Below, in pieces: positions 16,047 to 26,372 of a stretch of DNA of 40,104 nt. Source of the stretch: Candidatus Dormiibacterota bacterium (lineage in GTDB: Bacteria; Chloroflexota; Dormibacteria; Aeolococcales; Bog-877); assembly GCA_027306885.1 (NCBI GenBank), contig DAHUYV010000010.1, forward strand, positions 1 through 40,104. The letters run 5' to 3'. Each line of letters opens with the position of its first letter. Within the stretch, counting starts at the first letter, position 1. Both the position numbers and the translations under genes were made by a program. The notes beneath the pieces were generated by a model. That model saw nothing but the letters and a program-made list of their open reading frames with translations, did no database searches and had not been told where the DNA came from.

Positions 16047-17371
16047 TGGCCTACCAGGTCACCATGCCCCAGATGGGGTACGACATGACCGAGGGGACCA
16101 TCAACCGCTGGCTGGTGGAGGAGGGGACTCGCGTTGAGCGCGGGGACACGATCGCCTCCATCGCCACCGACAAGGCGGACATCGACATCGAGGCGTACGC
16201 CAGTGGCGTGCTGCGCAAGATCCTGGTCGGCCCCGGAGGGAGGGTTCCGGTCGGGGCCCCGATCGCGGTGATCGCCGAGGAGGACGAGGAGATCGACGAG
16301 GCGGCGGGCGCCCTCCCTCCCGAGTCGGTGTCGGCGCAACCGCCCTCTGCGGTGCCCGTGGAGCAGCTCGAAGCGCCAACGCTGCCGGCGCCCGAGCTTG
16401 CCGGCGCTCCGCCCGCCACCCCGCTCCCGGATTGGGCCCACCGGCTGGGGAAGGACGTGGAGGCCCCGGAGGAGCCGCGTCCCATCCCGGCGGGGCGGGT
16501 GAAGGCGAGCCCGCTGGCACGGCGGCGGGCCCGGGAGCTGGGCATCGAGCTGGTGCAGGTGCGGGGCACCGGGCCCGAGGGCCGGGTCACGGCTGACGAC
16601 GTGGAGGCGGTGGCTCGCTCCGGCGGGTTGGCGGTGGCGGCGACAGCGCCACCCGGGGCGGGGGCCCCGGTCGATCCCACCGATCCCTCGGAGCCGGTGC
16701 GGCCCAGCCGGATGCGGGAGGCGATCGCCCGGCGGATGTCCGAGGCCAACAGCAGCATTCCCCACTTCTACCTCAGCACCAAGGTGGACGTGGCGGCGCT
16801 GGTGCAGCTGCGGGCCGAGCTGAACGCACTTCAGGACCCGGGCCTCCCCCGCTTCTCCGTCACCGACTTCATAGTCAGAGCGATGGCCATGACCCTCCAG
16901 CGCCACCCCCAGCTCAACGCTGCCCATTTCGCCGGAGGGGTGCGGCAGTTCTTCTCCAGCAACATCGCGCTGGCGGTCGCGGTGCCGGACGGTCTGGTGG
17001 CTCCGACCCTGCGCTCCTGCGAGTCCCTCTCGTTTGCCGAGCTGACCCGACGCGCCCACGACCTGGCCTCCAGGGCCAAGAGCAACCGACTTCGACCTGA
17101 GGAGATGGCCGGGGCGCACACCGCCATCAGCAACCTCGGGATGTTCGGGATCAACCAGTTCGCCGCCATCATCACCCCGGGGCAGGGCAGCGTCCTGGCG
17201 GTGGGTGAGGTGAGCTCGGTTCCCGTGGTGCGGGATGGCCAGGTGGTGCCCGGCCAGGTCATGGAGATGACGCTGGCGATCGACCACCGGGTGACGGACG
17301 GGGCCCAGGGCGCCGAGGCACTCGGCTATCTGCGCTGGTGCCTGGAGCATCCCGCCGCCCTCATCATCTGA
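16046..17371 (+). CDS. pdhC: Dihydrolipoamide acyltransferase (E2)
   Basis: Core of the complex; takes the acyl group from E1 and passes it to CoA. The 441 residues hold one lipoyl domain (1-80) with lipoyl lysine Lys43 in ATDKADIDIE, an acidic/proline-alanine linker (80-150), a peripheral-subunit-binding domain (about 152-190, ASPLARRRARELG...GPEGRVTADDVEA), a second short linker, and the catalytic domain (about 215-441). The active site shows as IDHRVTDGAQGA with the conserved His and Asp. Single-lipoyl E2s are usual in many bacteria. ATG 16046 overlaps the E1beta stop (TGATG). Confidence 0.95.
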   Translation: MAYQVTMPQMGYDMTEGTINRWLVEEGTRVERGDTIASIATDKADIDIEAYASGVLRKILVGPGGRVPVGAPIAVIAEEDEEIDEAAGALPPESVSAQPPSAVPVEQLEAPTLPAPELAGAPPATPLPDWAHRLGKDVEAPEEPRPIPAGRVKASPLARRRARELGIELVQVRGTGPEGRVTADDVEAVARSGGLAVAATAPPGAGAPVDPTDPSEPVRPSRMREAIARRMSEANSSIPHFYLSTKVDVAALVQLRAELNALQDPGLPRFSVTDFIVRAMAMTLQRHPQLNAAHFAGGVRQFFSSNIALAVAVPDGLVAPTLRSCESLSFAELTRRAHDLASRAKSNRLRPEEMAGAHTAISNLGMFGINQFAAIITPGQGSVLAVGEVSSVPVVRDGQVVPGQVMEMTLAIDHRVTDGAQGAEALGYLRWCLEHPAALII

Positions 17372-17400
17372 CCACTGGGCCCCGCGACAAGGGAGGAGAC

Positions 17401-18771
17401 ATGAAGGATCTGGCCATCCTGGGCTCGGGGCCTGGGGGATATGTGGCGGCCATCCGGGCCGCCCAGCTGGGTATGGCGGTCACCCTGGTGGAGCAGGAGG
17501 AGACGCTGGGTGGAATCTGCCTCAACTGGGGCTGCATTCCCTCCAAGGCGCTGCTGCGCAATGCTGAGGTTCTGCGGCTGGTCCAGGAGGCGGATCGGTT
17601 CGGCATCACTCGGGGCGAGGTGAGCGCTGACTTCGGGGCAGCGATCAGCCGCAGCCGGGAGGTGGTGTCCAAGCTGGTCGGCGGGGTGGCCTTCCTCATG
17701 CGCAAGAACGGGGTCGAGGTGGTCCGGGGGCGGGGCCGCCTGGTCTCCGAGCAGACCATCGAGGTTCAGCCCTCCGGTCAGACCGTGGCCGCCTCTCAGA
17801 TCATCATCGCCACCGGCGCCCGGCCCAAGGTGCTGCCGGGACTGGAGCCGGACGGGCGCTCCACCTTCACCTACCGGGAGGCGCTGGAGCTGCGCACGCT
17901 GCCCGCGTCCTGCCTGATCGTGGGCGGGGGGGCGATCGGAGCCGAGTTCGCCGACGTGTACTCGACCTACGGGGTGCGGGTCACGGTGGTCGAGGCCCTC
18001 TCCCGGATCCTGCCTCAGGAGGACGAGGAGATCTCCAAGGAGGTCCACCGCCAGTTCCAGCGCCGGGGGATCGAGGTCAGGGCGGGCAGCCTGATCCGCA
18101 AGTCGGAGCGGACGGCGGAGGGCTGGAGGCTGCACCTGGAGTCGGGCGACACCCTGGAGGCGGAGATGGTGCTGACCGCCACCGGGGTTACCGCCAACGT
18201 CGAGGGGATCGGGCTCGAGGAGGTGGGTATCGAACTGCAGAACGGGGTGATTCGAGTTGATCCCCACCAGCGCACCAACATACCCGGCGTCTTCGCGATC
18301 GGCGACGTCACCGGCCCGCCGCTGCTCGCCCACGCCGCCAGCGCCGAGGGGGTGATCGCCGTGGAGACGGCCGCCGGACGCGAGGTGGCCCCCCTCGACG
18401 CCGACCTCGTCCCGCGCTGCACGTACTGCCAGCCCCAGGTGGCCTCCACCGGCCTCACCGAGGCCCAGGCGAAAGAGCGCGGACTCCAGGTGCGAGTCGG
18501 CAAGTTCCCCTTCACCGCCAGCGGCAAGGCGATCGCCATGGGCGAAACCGGGGGCTTCGTCAAGACCGTGGTGGATGCCTCCAGCGGCCGTCTGGTCGGC
18601 ACCCACGCCGTGGGCCCGGAGGTGACCGAGCTGCTCCCGGAGATGGTGATGGCCGCCTGGACGGGGGTGCGCTCCGACCAGTTCGAGGCGCTGGTTCACG
18701 CTCACCCGACCCTCAGCGAGAGCCTGAAGGAGGCGGTGCTGGCCGCCGACGGAGCCGCCATCCACATCTGA
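17401..18771 (+). CDS. lpdA: Dihydrolipoyl dehydrogenase (E3)
   Basis: FAD enzyme that reoxidises dihydrolipoamide with NAD+. The 456 residues show the FAD motif GSGPGGYVAAIRAAQLG, the redox disulfide Cys40/Cys45 in GGICLNWGCIPSKALL, the NAD motif VGGGAIGAEFADVYS, the second FAD motif AIGDVTGPPLLAHAASAEG, and the C-terminal His-Glu pair in HAHPTLSE. ATG 17401 follows GGAGGAG by a few bases. A 21-residue upstream extension from 17338 lies inside the E2 gene and is rejected. It is the last gene of the operon and ends before a small hairpin. Confidence 0.96.
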   Translation: MKDLAILGSGPGGYVAAIRAAQLGMAVTLVEQEETLGGICLNWGCIPSKALLRNAEVLRLVQEADRFGITRGEVSADFGAAISRSREVVSKLVGGVAFLMRKNGVEVVRGRGRLVSEQTIEVQPSGQTVAASQIIIATGARPKVLPGLEPDGRSTFTYREALELRTLPASCLIVGGGAIGAEFADVYSTYGVRVTVVEALSRILPQEDEEISKEVHRQFQRRGIEVRAGSLIRKSERTAEGWRLHLESGDTLEAEMVLTATGVTANVEGIGLEEVGIELQNGVIRVDPHQRTNIPGVFAIGDVTGPPLLAHAASAEGVIAVETAAGREVAPLDADLVPRCTYCQPQVASTGLTEAQAKERGLQVRVGKFPFTASGKAIAMGETGGFVKTVVDASSGRLVGTHAVGPEVTELLPEMVMAAWTGVRSDQFEALVHAHPTLSESLKEAVLAADGAAIHI

Positions 18772-18776
18772 GCGCA

Positions 18777-18797
18777 CCCGGTGAGTCGTCGACCGGG
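18777..18797. terminator. Hairpin between lpdA and the F420 reductase gene
   Basis: CCCGGT (18777-18782) pairs with ACCGGG (18792-18797) around a nine-base loop, just after the lpdA stop and between convergent genes. The stem is short and there is no U-tract. Confidence 0.35.
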
Positions 18798-18824
18798 ACG
18801 CCCATGGTGGCTGGCTGCCGCCGA

Positions 18825-19493
18825 TCAGATCCCGGTGATGCGGATCCCGGTGTGGGCGCGATGGAGGCGGTTCAGCTGGAGGAGCAGAGGGGTGAGGGCC
18901 TCGGAGAACCGGCCCGAGCGCAGCGGCCCGGACTCCACCGGGCGAAGGCCGGGCACCAGCCCCACCAGATGGGACACGATGTGGCGGTCTTGGGGGTCGT
19001 CGCCGCTCACCAGGACATCCTCGTCCAGCGGCTGCGCCAAGTTCAGAAGCTGACCGGCGGCGACGGTGTGGAACGCCCCCACCACCCGTGAATCGGGGCA
19101 GAGCGCGGCGAGCTCCTCGCCGGCCGAGCCGGCCCCCGGCCGCAGCGGCTCCGCCCTGCCCCCGACGAACTCCATCGGAACCGCTGTGGAGATCAGGAGC
19201 CGGCCGCCCAGGGCTGGGGCCAGAGGGCTGATCGTCTCCACCACCGCCTGGTAGGGAACCGCGACCACCACCACAGGGCAGCCGCAGACCTCGTGGTTCT
19301 CCGCGCCACTCAGGGGACGACCGCCCGGCGGGAGCGCGGCGTTGAGCCGGGCGGCGACCTCGGCGGCCCGGGCCGGGTCCCTTGAGCCGATCAGCACCCC
19401 CTGCCCCGCGGCGGCCAGGCGAAGGGCGAGGCCGCTCCCCAGGGGCCCGGTGCCGCCGATGAATCCGAGAGCCTGCGCCGCCGCGTCTGCCAC
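18825..19493 (-). CDS. npdG: NADPH-dependent F420 reductase-like protein
   Basis: By pattern this is an F420H2:NADP+ oxidoreductase (Fno/NpdG), which moves hydride between coenzyme F420 and NADP(H). The 222 residues have the NADP fold GFIGGTGPLGSGLALRLA followed by GSRDPARAAEVAARL, where Ser-Arg after strand 2 suits NADP. VVVAVPYQA and VVGAFHTVAAGQLLN match the F420-side segments, and PLLLQLNRLHRAHTGIRITGI matches the family C-terminus. GTG 19493 is chosen for the GGAGGAGG just upstream; GTG 19511 and 19532 are alternatives. If correct, the organism makes or uses F420. A DUF-type relative acting on another cofactor is possible. Confidence 0.85.
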   Translation of the reverse strand: MADAAAQALGFIGGTGPLGSGLALRLAAAGQGVLIGSRDPARAAEVAARLNAALPPGGRPLSGAENHEVCGCPVVVVAVPYQAVVETISPLAPALGGRLLISTAVPMEFVGGRAEPLRPGAGSAGEELAALCPDSRVVGAFHTVAAGQLLNLAQPLDEDVLVSGDDPQDRHIVSHLVGLVPGLRPVESGPLRSGRFSEALTPLLLQLNRLHRAHTGIRITGI

Positions 19494-19533
19494 CTCGCCT
19501 CCTCCGGGCACCGCCCTCGCCTGCCGTCGCACC

Positions 19534-19539
19534 TACGAT
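19534..19539 (+). promoter_or_regulatory. -10-like hexamer of a leaderless start (gene at 19546)
   Basis: TACGAT is followed by six bases and ATG 19546, with no Shine-Dalgarno sequence. Confidence 0.5.
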
Positions 19540-19545
19540 ATCGGC

Positions 19546-19959
19546 ATGGACCTCTCCGACGGACTGGATGTCGACGGCTCCATGCCGCTGGGACGCGGCC
19601 AGGCGCTGGTGCTGTGCTCCAGCCAGACGCTGCACGAGGCGGCGGCTGAGCTGGGTCCCCTGGCGCTCCCGGAGGGGCAACGGTTCCTGCTCCTGCTGCG
19701 CGCCCCGGGACCGCCGTCGGCACCCCGGCCGCGCCTGCGGGTTTCCGGCTCCGAGGAGGCCCTTGAGGTGGTCGGTGCCTCGGGATGGGACGACGCCGGC
19801 AACCCTGCGGTCGCCCTCCTCGCGCTCCCGCCGGCCCCGACGGGTCCTGGCGGTGGGATGGCGCTGGAGGTCGAGTGGGAGGATGAGATCGTCGCGCGCG
19901 ACCTCCCGCGGGTCTGGGTCCGTGAGATGGCGGGGGCGTCGACGGAGGGCGTGGCTTGA
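19546..19959 (+). CDS. Hypothetical protein upstream of the chelatase genes
   Basis: I do not recognise this 137-residue protein. It is acidic, soluble, beta-rich by composition, and has no cysteine cluster or membrane segment. The start is placed at ATG 19546 because TACGAT lies six bases upstream; a longer frame from 19342 would lie opposite the F420 reductase gene. Its stop codon overlaps the TTG start of the chelatase I/D gene (TTGA), so the two are probably translated together. A role linked to the chelatase is possible but unsupported. Confidence 0.65.
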   Translation: MDLSDGLDVDGSMPLGRGQALVLCSSQTLHEAAAELGPLALPEGQRFLLLLRAPGPPSAPRPRLRVSGSEEALEVVGASGWDDAGNPAVALLALPPAPTGPGGGMALEVEWEDEIVARDLPRVWVREMAGASTEGVA

Positions 19960-22043
19960 CCTCAGCCCCGGCGGGCGCGGCACCGCGCCCGGGCCCCACG
20001 TTCACCTCGGTGGTGGGCCAGGAGCGGATGAAGCTGGCGCTGCTCCTGTCGGCGGTGGACCCCAGGATCGGTGGGGTGTTGATTCGGGGGGAGCGCGGCA
20101 CCGCGAAGTCGACGCTGGCCCGGGCCCTGGCCTCGGTCCTGCCTCCCCGCATGGTGGTCGTGGGGTGTCCCTTCCAATGCCAGCCCGCGGTTGGCGACCT
20201 CTGCGACAGGTGCGCGGCGCGGCAGGCGCACGGCGAGGTGCTGGAATCGGAGCTGCGCCCGACCGCGATCGTGGACCTGCCCCTCGGGGCCTCAGAGGAC
20301 CGCGTGGTCGGCACCATCGACCTGGAGGCGGCCCTGCGCACCGGCACCGCCACCTTCCAGCCGGGAGTCCTGGCGGAGGCCAACGGCCAGGTCCTCTACG
20401 TGGACGAGGTGAACCTGCTGGACCACCACCTGGTGGACGTGCTCCTGGACGCCGCCGCCAGCGGTCGCAACGTGGTGGAGCGGGAGGGGATCTCGGCCAG
20501 CCACCCGGCCAACTTCATCCTGGTGGGCACGATGAACCCCGAGGAGGGGGATCTCCGGCCTCAGCTCCTGGACCGGTTCGGCCTCTGCGTGGACGTCGAG
20601 GGGCTGCGGGACCCGGCGGCCCGGGTGCGGGTCATGGAGCTCGACCATGAGCCGGCGGGGGCCAGCGATGAGGAGCGCAGCCTGCAGGATCTGATCAGCA
20701 AGGCCCGCCATCGGCTACCCGAGGTCGCCGCTCCAAGGCAGCTGGTGGAGACCGCGGCGCGGCTGGCGGTCGACCAGCAGGTGATCGGGCACCGTGCCGA
20801 CCTGGTTATGGTCCGGGCCGCCAGGGCGCTCTCCGCCCTCCGCCAGGTCTCGGTGCCCGCGCACAACGCCACCCTCTCCGACCTGCTGGAGGTGGCCGAG
20901 CTGGCGCTGGTGCACCGGCGGCGGGTGCCCGGGAGCTGGGTGCCGACCGCCGGCCAGGCCGGGGATGAGCCGTCGACCGCCGAGGTCGGCCCCGGGGACG
21001 ACAGCGCTCCCGGCGAGCCCCGGGAAGCCGACGCGGAGACCGGGGGGGAGGAGGCGCAGGGCTCCACGACCGCGGCTCCGGGGGCCCAGCCGGTCTCGGA
21101 GCAGGGGGCCACCGCCGCCGGGCCGGCGGCCGCGCCGACCGCCGCCGAGGTCGAGGTGCAGGAGCGGTTTGAGGCGGGGCGGCTCCAGGTTCCCCGAGAG
21201 CGGCGCCGGCGCCGCGGCTCCGGCCGGCGGAGCCAGACCAGCTCCGCCGATCGCCGGGGTCGCTACGTCAGCGCCCGCTGGCAGGAGCGGACCACCGACC
21301 TGGCGCTGGACGCCACCCTGAGGGCGGCGGCACCGCACCAGATCGAACGCCGGGAGCGCTCGGGGGATGAGGGGCAGCGGGCCATCCGACTGGAGAGCCA
21401 GGACCTGCGCCAGAAGGTGCGCCAACGGCGGATCGGCAATCTGATCGTCTTCCTGGTGGACGCCTCGGCCAGCATGGATGCGGAGCAGCGCATGGACGCC
21501 ACCCGGAGCGCGATCCTGGCGCTGCTCCGCCAGGCCTACGTCCGCCGCGACCGGGTGGCGATGATCTCCTTCGCCGGGCGCTCCGCGAGGGTGGTTCTGC
21601 GCCCCACCGGGAGCGTGGACCTCGCCGAGCGTCAGCTCAGCCGCCTCGCCGTCGGCGGCACCACCCCTCTCACCCACGGCCTCACCAAGGCGCTGGACCT
21701 CATCCTCGCGGAGCGTCGGCGCGATCCGGAGGTGCTGCCGCTGCTGGTGCTGATCAGCGACGGGCGGGGCAACATCAGCCTGCGTGGGGATGAACCGTTG
21801 CGCGAGGCTCAGATCGTCGCCGAGGAGATCCGCCGGGAGCGGATCCGCACCGTGGTGATCGACACCTCCCGCGAACACCCAGGGCTGCCCTCCGCCGATC
21901 TGTCGGCGGAGTTCGCCGGCTACAGCTTCAACGCCTGCGCCGACCTCAGCCGTCGGCTGGGAGGGGAGTACTGCGGCCTCTTCGACGTCTCCGAGCAGGG
22001 GATCCTCCGCCCGGTGGCCGAGGCGCTCCGCCGGGGAGCTTGA
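19956..22043 (+). CDS. Magnesium/cobalt-chelatase-type protein, AAA+ plus VWA (ChlI-ChlD-like)
   Basis: A 695-residue protein with an AAA+ domain (about 15-330), an acidic Ala/Pro/Glu-rich linker (about 330-400), a basic Arg-rich stretch (about 405-430), and a C-terminal VWA domain (about 495-695). Walker [10 protein letters not shown] (45-53) and Walker [10 protein letters not shown] are intact, unlike classical ChlD/BchD, whose AAA+ site is usually degenerate. The VWA domain has the MIDAS motif DASAS (from Asp502), GGTTPL and LISDGRG. Cys71, Cys75, Cys83 and Cys86 form a C-x3-C-x7-C-x2-C cluster. It would power metal insertion into a tetrapyrrole with an H-type (ChlH/CobN) subunit, none of which is here. 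The TTG start overlaps the previous stop; GGAGG lies seven bases upstream. Confidence 0.85.
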   Translation: MTSAPAGAAPRPGPTFTSVVGQERMKLALLLSAVDPRIGGVLIRGERGTAKSTLARALASVLPPRMVVVGCPFQCQPAVGDLCDRCAARQAHGEVLESELRPTAIVDLPLGASEDRVVGTIDLEAALRTGTATFQPGVLAEANGQVLYVDEVNLLDHHLVDVLLDAAASGRNVVEREGISASHPANFILVGTMNPEEGDLRPQLLDRFGLCVDVEGLRDPAARVRVMELDHEPAGASDEERSLQDLISKARHRLPEVAAPRQLVETAARLAVDQQVIGHRADLVMVRAARALSALRQVSVPAHNATLSDLLEVAELALVHRRRVPGSWVPTAGQAGDEPSTAEVGPGDDSAPGEPREADAETGGEEAQGSTTAAPGAQPVSEQGATAAGPAAAPTAAEVEVQERFEAGRLQVPRERRRRRGSGRRSQTSSADRRGRYVSARWQERTTDLALDATLRAAAPHQIERRERSGDEGQRAIRLESQDLRQKVRQRRIGNLIVFLVDASASMDAEQRMDATRSAILALLRQAYVRRDRVAMISFAGRSARVVLRPTGSVDLAERQLSRLAVGGTTPLTHGLTKALDLILAERRRDPEVLPLLVLISDGRGNISLRGDEPLREAQIVAEEIRRERIRTVVIDTSREHPGLPSADLSAEFAGYSFNACADLSRRLGGEYCGLFDVSEQGILRPVAEALRRGA

Positions 22044-22105
22044 TCGCCTTTGGAGGTGCGGTCGGCTCGGCCATCCCCGCTGAGACCGCCGGGGCGGCCC
22101 TCTGC

Positions 22106-22111
22106 GACAAT
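22106..22111 (+). promoter_or_regulatory. -10-like hexamer of a leaderless start (chlI-like gene)
   Basis: GACAAT is followed by six bases and GTG 22118. It suggests that the second chelatase gene can be transcribed on its own. Confidence 0.5.
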
Positions 22112-22117
22112 CGGGAC

Positions 22118-23146
22118 GTGAGTCAGATCAGATCTGTGTATCCGTTCACGGCCCTGGTGGGCCAGGAGCAGATGCGCCTCGCCCTCGAGCTGAACGCCGT
22201 CAACCCCAGCATCGGTGGGGTCCTGATCCGGGGACAGAAGGGTACCGCCAAGTCCACGGCGGTGCGGGCCCTGGCCCGGCTGCTGCCGGAGCTCCAGATG
22301 GTTAGCGGCTGCCGTTACGGGTGCGATCCCGAGTCTGACCGCCTCTGTCTGGACTGCCAGGCGCGCCGGGCCGCCGGAGAGGAGCTGGTCCCCGAGGCCC
22401 GGCGGATGCGGGTTGTGGAGCTGCCCATCAATGCCTCGGAGGACCGGGTGGTCGGCAGCATAGACATCGAGGCCGCGATCCACTCGGGGCAGCGCCGCTT
22501 CCAGCCCGGGGTCCTGGCCGAGGCCAATCGCCAGATCCTCTACGTCGACGAGGTGAACCTTCTCGACGACCACATCGTCGACGTGCTCCTGGACGCCGCC
22601 GCCATGGGCGTCAACGTGGTGGAACGGGAGGGGATCTCGGTCTGGCACCCGGCTCGTTTCATCCTGGTGGGCACCATGAACCCAGAGGAGGGCGATCTCC
22701 GCCCGCAGCTTCTGGATCGGTTCGGTCTGTGCGTCGACGTGGAGGGGATCGGCGACCTCGCCGCCCGCGTGGAGATCGTGCTCCGCCGGGAGGCCTTTGA
22801 GGACGATCCCGACGCCTTCCACGCCGCCTGGCTCGAGGAGGAGGAGTCCGAGCGGGTTCGGATCGCCTCGGCGATGGCAGCGCTTTCCAGGGTGGAGGTG
22901 GACCGCCCGGTGCTGGAGGCTATCGCCAGGCTGTCCATCGCCCTTGAGGTGGACGGCCACCGCGCCGACCTGGTGGCCCGCAAGGCCGCCCAGGCGCTGG
23001 CTGCCCTGCGCGGGGTGTCCCGGGTGAGCCTGGCCGAGGTCGCCGAGGTGGCGCCGATGGTGATGAGCCACCGGGTGCACAGCCATCCCGGGCAGCGGCC
23101 ACCCGACGTCGCCGAGGTGGCGCGCCGCATCCTGGGGGAGTCTTGA
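22118..23146 (+). CDS. chlI: Magnesium-chelatase-type AAA+ ATPase, subunit I-like
   Basis: A 342-residue AAA+ protein of the ChlI/BchI class. GQKGTAKST (39-47) is Walker [13 protein letters not shown] is Walker [24 protein letters not shown] is the sensor-1/arginine-finger segment. Cys65, Cys69, Cys77 and Cys80 repeat the C-x3-C-x7-C-x2-C spacing of the upstream protein, and the two AAA+ domains share long near-identical stretches, so they arose by duplication. GTG 22118 is chosen from the GACAAT hexamer six bases upstream; the upstream frame from 22040 is a non-conserved extension. The metal (Mg or Co) cannot be decided without the H subunit. Confidence 0.88.
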   Translation: MSQIRSVYPFTALVGQEQMRLALELNAVNPSIGGVLIRGQKGTAKSTAVRALARLLPELQMVSGCRYGCDPESDRLCLDCQARRAAGEELVPEARRMRVVELPINASEDRVVGSIDIEAAIHSGQRRFQPGVLAEANRQILYVDEVNLLDDHIVDVLLDAAAMGVNVVEREGISVWHPARFILVGTMNPEEGDLRPQLLDRFGLCVDVEGIGDLAARVEIVLRREAFEDDPDAFHAAWLEEEESERVRIASAMAALSRVEVDRPVLEAIARLSIALEVDGHRADLVARKAAQALAALRGVSRVSLAEVAEVAPMVMSHRVHSHPGQRPPDVAEVARRILGES

Positions 23147-23351
23147 GGGGCGCCCGGTCACGACCGCCTGCAGCTTCGGTGACACACGGGTCACGGGGCG
23201 GTGAATTGCGACCTGCAGGTCGTACGGTGAGCGGCGCCGGTCGCGGTGCGGGGACCGTCCTCCCACTTCGGTGGGACCTCCACCGCGGCCGGTTATCCCC
23301 CCGGTTCGGGCGGGTGGGCGAGGGCGGGGAGCCGGGCTCAGGGACCTCGCG
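23147..23351. other. Intergenic region with three inverted repeats
   Basis: No gene is supported in these 205 bases. They hold GTGAC-N6-GTCAC (23179-23194), the perfect 14-base palindrome CGACCTGCAGGTCG (23209-23222), and TCCCAC-TTCG-GTGGGA (23261-23276), a six-base-pair stem with a UUCG tetraloop. These could be a terminator for the chelatase gene, operator sites, or an RNA leader for the next gene. Confidence 0.5.
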
Positions 23352-23738
23352 GTGAGCGAGGTCGACCTCTCCGACCTGCTTCCCAAGGTCCCCCTGGAGG
23401 AGCTCCTCCTGCGCGAGGCCCTGGGGTCCCCGGGCCAGCCCGCGGTCGAGGTGGGCCTTCCCCGCGAGCGCTTTGGCGAGCCCCGGGGGCGGGCCCTCAG
23501 CAACCGCCACCTGGCGCTACTGCGGGCCCTGGGCGGGGTCTCCTACCCGGCGTCCCGCCAGCTCCTCCTGCAGGGGGCCCTGCCCCGGCTGGCCGGGCTG
23601 CCGGCGGTGGCGGCTCAACTGGAGGCGCTGCCGGAGGCGCAGTACGGTGGTGAGCTCGAGGTGATGCGGGAGCTGGAGCTGCTCTCCCATCACTCCGCCG
23701 GCGGCGGGAAGGACGAGGGCAGCGGGCCGACCGAGTAG
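23352..23738 (+). CDS. Hypothetical protein downstream of the chelatase genes
   Basis: I do not recognise this 128-residue Leu/Ala/Arg-rich helical protein. It begins VSEVDLSDLLPKVPLEELL and has no cysteines, membrane segment or signal peptide. GTG 23352 is the best start by position, but no Shine-Dalgarno sequence or -10 hexamer supports it; GTG 23271 in the same frame lies in the UUCG hairpin. Codon use looks like its neighbours. Its last 49 bases overlap the end of the convergent GNAT gene, so either end may be mis-set. Confidence 0.5.
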   Translation: MSEVDLSDLLPKVPLEELLLREALGSPGQPAVEVGLPRERFGEPRGRALSNRHLALLRALGGVSYPASRQLLLQGALPRLAGLPAVAAQLEALPEAQYGGELEVMRELELLSHHSAGGGKDEGSGPTE

Positions 23739-24466
23739 GCGGCCGCCTCGCGATCGTAGTCGACCAGCGCCATTCCCGAACCGAGGGCGGCGACCAGCTG
23801 CCGGCGCAGCTGGCGGTGGGCGGCGGGGGCGGGAAACCGCTCGGCCGCCAGCTCCTCCGGAACTCGAAGCTGGGCACCGGCCAGGCGCCGCACCCGGTTC
23901 AGCTCCACTTGACGGGGGCGGTCCAGGAACCACTCGACCACCAGTCGGTCCGATGGCCGGCCCTGGTTGATCGCGTCGGTGCGCACCCCGTAGTAGTCGG
24001 CGTGGAAGCTCCGGGCGACCGCGCCCAGCCGGTGGAGGTTGAAGTGGGCGTTGCGCAGCTGGGAGGGATCGAAGGTCCACACCATGCGGTCCAGCCCCAG
24101 GGCCAGGGAGTGCCGGCGCTGGGCCATCTTGAGCGCCCGGCCCACCCCCTTGTCACGGACCTCGGGGAGTACCCCCGCCGCGTGCGAGCGGTGGTAGGGC
24201 CGGCCCTCCCGGTCGCGCCCGGTGAACCCGAAGACGAACCCGACCGGACGCGGGCCCAGCCAGGCCAGCAGCGCCAGCCCGCCGGCCTCGGCCATCGCCT
24301 TGAGGAGGGTGGCCGGGGCGGCCACCTCCCAGGAGCCCCAGATCCTGGCCTGGAGCTCGGCAACCGCCTCCAGCTCCTCGATCCGGCGCGCTCGGCGGAC
24401 CCGGAGCCCGGGCTCCGCCCGACCTCCGTCCCCCCCGGGAGCGCCCGTGCCTCCAGAGGTGACCAA
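23690..24466 (-). CDS. GNAT-fold protein of the COG3375 type
   Basis: A 258-residue protein matching the predicted GNAT-superfamily group COG3375. Early [10 protein letters not shown], then [37 protein letters not shown] contains the acetyl-CoA loop [37 protein letters not shown] and [15 protein letters not shown] are the family's distinctive later blocks. The acceptor substrate is not known for this group. The start is uncertain: TTG 24466 follows a GGGGA, and the frame stays open upstream into the lepA region. The divergent lepA promoter lies 85 to 100 bases away. Confidence 0.78.
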   Translation of the reverse strand: MVTSGGTGAPGGDGGRAEPGLRVRRARRIEELEAVAELQARIWGSWEVAAPATLLKAMAEAGGLALLAWLGPRPVGFVFGFTGRDREGRPYHRSHAAGVLPEVRDKGVGRALKMAQRRHSLALGLDRMVWTFDPSQLRNAHFNLHRLGAVARSFHADYYGVRTDAINQGRPSDRLVVEWFLDRPRQVELNRVRRLAGAQLRVPEELAAERFPAPAAHRQLRRQLVAALGSGMALVDYDREAAAYSVGPLPSSFPPPAE

Positions 24467-24550
24467 AGCATTTCCCCATTGGGCCCCGCCCGGGAGGGGC
24501 GCCTGCGGGCCGTTCCGCCTCAGGATAAGGGCGTGCCCAGGGGTGGCCGC

Positions 24551-24556
24551 GATAAT
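24551..24556 (+). promoter_or_regulatory. -10-like hexamer before lepA
   Basis: GATAAT ends ten bases before ATG 24567. Transcription would begin about four bases before the start codon, or GAGGT (24558-24562) may act as a short-spaced ribosome site on a longer message. Confidence 0.4.
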
Positions 24557-24566
24557 CGAGGTCCAG

Positions 24567-26361
<1,795 letters not shown>

Positions 26362-26372
<11 letters not shown>

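Noticed and set aside
23179-23194. CRP/FNR-type operator
   Set aside because: The half-sites are GTGA and TCAC, but the gap is eight bases instead of six, so it does not fit the CRP pattern.
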